This document shows positions 62,297 to 64,000 of a stretch of 64,000 nt of DNA, in pieces (positions within the stretch are counted from its first letter, which is position 1; each line of letters starts with the position of its first letter). The stretch comes from Granulimonas faecalis (GTDB lineage: Bacteria > Actinomycetota > Coriobacteriia > Coriobacteriales > Atopobiaceae). A program made the translations under genes and the position numbers. Under the pieces are notes generated by a model. That model saw only the letters and a program-made list of their open reading frames with translations, ran no database searches and was not told the DNA's origin. The DNA lies in assembly GCF_022834715.1 (NCBI RefSeq), contig NZ_BQKC01000001.1, forward strand, positions 1,214,501 to 1,278,500. Direction: 5' to 3'.

Positions 62297-63922
62297 TCAG
62301 ACGGACGCCTCGCCCGTGCGGTCGAACCCGTCGAGGTAGGCCGCCACGCTCCGGGTCATCTCGCGGGAGAAGGCCGAGTCGTGCTTGCGGGCGCAGAAGG
62401 CGCGCACCCACTCGTCGAACCCCTTGGCGCCCACGCGGTCCGCCACGAGGGAGCGGAGCCTGTCGCCCTCGAGGGTGCGGTAGCGGTCCCCCATGACCTT
62501 GGCCGCGAGCGGGGCCCTCCCCGGCTTGGGGCGTGCGGCCTGCCCGGCCGTCGGGAAGCCGAGCACGAGCATGGCCGCCGGGAAGACGTGGGGCGGCAGG
62601 CCCAGGAGCTCGGAGACCTCCTCCTTGCGCTCCATGACGTCGCCGATGTAGCAGGAGCCGAGCCCGAGGGCGTGCGCCGCCACGACGGCGTTCTGGGCGC
62701 AGATGACGGCGTCCGAGACGGCGAGCATGAGGTCGCCCACCCCTGGCGCACGGAACCCCTCGACGCCGGCCTCGGCGTAGAGGGCGGGCCAGATGCGGCA
62801 GTCGGCCAGGAACACGAGCACCCAGGGGGCCCGGGCGATGAACGGCTGGTCGTCGCAGAGCACGGCGAGGCGCGCCCTCGCCTCCGGGTCGTCCACCTGG
62901 ACGATGGAGTAGAGCTGCTGGTTCCCCGCCGTGGGCGCCTGGCAGGCGGCCTCGAGCACGGCCTCGCGGAGCTCGGGGCCCACCGGGTCGTCGATGAAGG
63001 CGCGCACCGACCTGCGGTCGAAGAGCTGCGAGACCACCGGGTCGTCGCGGTACGGGGAGGCGGGGCGGCCCCGCGCGGCGGCGCGCTCGGCGGCCGTCAC
63101 CGTGTGCTCGGCCAGCACGGCCGTGGTGACCGACCCCACGCCGCCCGGCACCGGGGTGGCGGCGCCGGCCCTGGCCGAGACGGGCCCCCAGTCGACGTCG
63201 CCCGCCATGGAGCCGTCCTCGTCCTCGCTCGTGCCCACGTCCACGACCCAGGCCCCGCGGGCCACCATGTCCGCCGTGATGGAGCGGGGGCGCCCCTGGC
63301 AGGTGACCACGAGGTCGGCGGTGCGGCAGGCGGCCGCGAGGTCGGCGGTGCGGGAGTGGCACACGGTCACCGTGGCGTCGCGGGCCAGCAGCAGCTGGGA
63401 CACGGGGCGGCCCACCGTGGACGAGCGCCCCACCACCGTGGCCGCGGCGCCGCGGCACTCGAAGCCGTAGTGGTCGAGGAGGCGCATCACCGCGGCCGCC
63501 GTGCAGGGGGCGAAGGCCGCCGGGTCGCCCGCGGCGAGGCCGGCGACGCTCGCCGGGGCCACGCCGTCGACGTCCTTGGCGGGCGCCACGAGCGCGGCGA
63601 CGGCCGCCTCCTCGATGTGGGGGGGCAGCGGCCGCAGCACGAGGATGCCGTGGACGGCGGGGTCGGCCGATAGGTCCGCCACAAGGCGCTCGAGCGCCCC
63701 CTGGGTCACGTCGGCGTCCAGCTCCACGACGTCGGCCTCGCACCCGCAGCCCTCGAGGCGCCGGGCCGCGGCCGCGCGGTACCAGCGGCTGCCGGGGTCG
63801 TCGCCCGCGGAGACGATGGCAAGCCGCGGGGTGACGCCGCGGTCGGCGAGGGCCGCGGCCCTCGCGAGGCAGGCGTCTCGGATGGAGGCGGCCACGGGTG
63901 CGCCCTCGAGCTCTCGGTTCAT
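62297..63922 (-). CDS. FolD-like protein fused to a nitroreductase
   Basis: 541-residue fusion. Residues ~1-290 are FolD-like (methylene-THF dehydrogenase/cyclohydrolase): GILVLRPLP, KDVDG, VVGRSSTVGRPVSQLLL and TPVPGGVGSVT. But the catalytic Lys of the YxxxK motif is replaced by Ala (Y48RAAA52), and the Gln of the usual LVQLPLP is Leu96. Residues ~298-541 are an NfsA-like nitroreductase (FDRRSVRAFIDDPV, APTAGNQQLYSIVQ, ALGLGSCYIGDV). The ATG overlaps the upstream stop (ATGA). The cofactor site looks intact; the cyclohydrolase is probably inactive. Confidence 0.85.
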   Translation of the reverse strand: MNRELEGAPVAASIRDACLARAAALADRGVTPRLAIVSAGDDPGSRWYRAAAARRLEGCGCEADVVELDADVTQGALERLVADLSADPAVHGILVLRPLPPHIEEAAVAALVAPAKDVDGVAPASVAGLAAGDPAAFAPCTAAAVMRLLDHYGFECRGAAATVVGRSSTVGRPVSQLLLARDATVTVCHSRTADLAAACRTADLVVTCQGRPRSITADMVARGAWVVDVGTSEDEDGSMAGDVDWGPVSARAGAATPVPGGVGSVTTAVLAEHTVTAAERAAARGRPASPYRDDPVVSQLFDRRSVRAFIDDPVGPELREAVLEAACQAPTAGNQQLYSIVQVDDPEARARLAVLCDDQPFIARAPWVLVFLADCRIWPALYAEAGVEGFRAPGVGDLMLAVSDAVICAQNAVVAAHALGLGSCYIGDVMERKEEVSELLGLPPHVFPAAMLVLGFPTAGQAARPKPGRAPLAAKVMGDRYRTLEGDRLRSLVADRVGAKGFDEWVRAFCARKHDSAFSREMTRSVAAYLDGFDRTGEASV

Positions 63923-64000
63923 CGGAGGTCCTCCTCGGCTCGGCGGATGGCGGAGGCGGCGAGGCGCTCGCCCTCGCCGCGGGCGGCGTCGGCCCGGGCC
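63919..64000 (-). CDS. 3' end of an upstream gene, identity unknown
   Basis: The last 26 codons of a minus-strand gene that runs off the right edge; product ends ARADAARGEGERLAASAIRRAEEDLR. The charged helical end would suit a small folate enzyme such as FchA, but this is only a guess from the neighbour. Its TGA overlaps the FolD-like start (ATGA). Confidence 0.5.
   Translation of the reverse strand, partial: ARADAARGEGERLAASAIRRAEEDLR

Overview
This is a 64 kb, very GC-rich, gene-dense stretch of bacterial chromosome. The gene content suggests a strictly anaerobic, fermentative actinobacterium of the class Coriobacteriia (Atopobiaceae/Collinsella-like). It includes anaerobic ribonucleotide reductase NrdDG, an arginine deiminase cluster, Pta and AckA at separate loci, ATP-type PEP carboxykinase and a UDP-galactopyranose mutase. 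The taxonomic call is inference from gene content and composition; there is no rRNA in the window. I see no prophage, insertion sequence or CRISPR array.

Layout. 0-5 kb: aromatic amino acid (shikimate) operon aroA(3' end)-aroC-pheA-aroE/aroK fusion, followed by an aroQ that carries an N-terminal PTS EIIB domain. 5-11.4 kb: small hypotheticals, a YgjP-type metallopeptidase, a secreted Ala-rich protein, GIY-YIG and YccF proteins, a block of degenerate ~30-bp repeats, tRNA-Val, a protein phosphatase and a CmpB-like membrane protein. 11.5-16.7 kb: tRNA-Gly, tRNA-Cys, tRNA-Gly, then a partner-switching module (PAS/GAF/PP2C phosphatase, CDF transporter, single-chain STAS-HATPase protein) and tRNA-Leu. 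16.7-18 kb: the decayed preTA locus. 18-22.5 kb: nrdDG with NrdR-box-like operators, divergent from trpS. 22.6-29 kb: arginine deiminase region (arcA, arcB, APC antiporter, YfcC transporter; no arcC), with AT-rich intergenic DNA. 29.4-37 kb: polyphosphate kinase, rlmD, P1 peptidase, maf, DJ-1 and a HAD phosphatase, with several large intergenic palindromes. 37-40.3 kb: a lactococcin-972-like bacteriocin locus (peptide, multi-TM protein, ABC ATPase). 40.5-47 kb: glycosyltransferase and glf, pta, GNAT, nitroreductase, pckA. 47-54.2 kb: flavodoxin/ferredoxin protein, an ABC importer with permease and ATPase fused in one chain, a Gfo/Idh oxidoreductase, an epimerase, manA and a GntR regulator. 54.3-64 kb: ackA, C_GCAxxG_C_C and HIT proteins, xseBA, YugP peptidase, rnd, a lipid kinase, rfbA, and a FolD-like/nitroreductase fusion.

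Recurring themes. Gene fusion is common: EIIB-AroQ, AroE-AroK, STAS-HATPase, permease-ATPase and FolD-nitroreductase. Many genes overlap by ATGA/GTGA or abut stop-to-start, indicating tight translational coupling. The most interesting candidates are the EIIB-AroQ fusion, the lactococcin-972-like bacteriocin cluster, the FolD-like domain that lacks two catalytic residues, and the single-polypeptide STAS/anti-sigma kinase.
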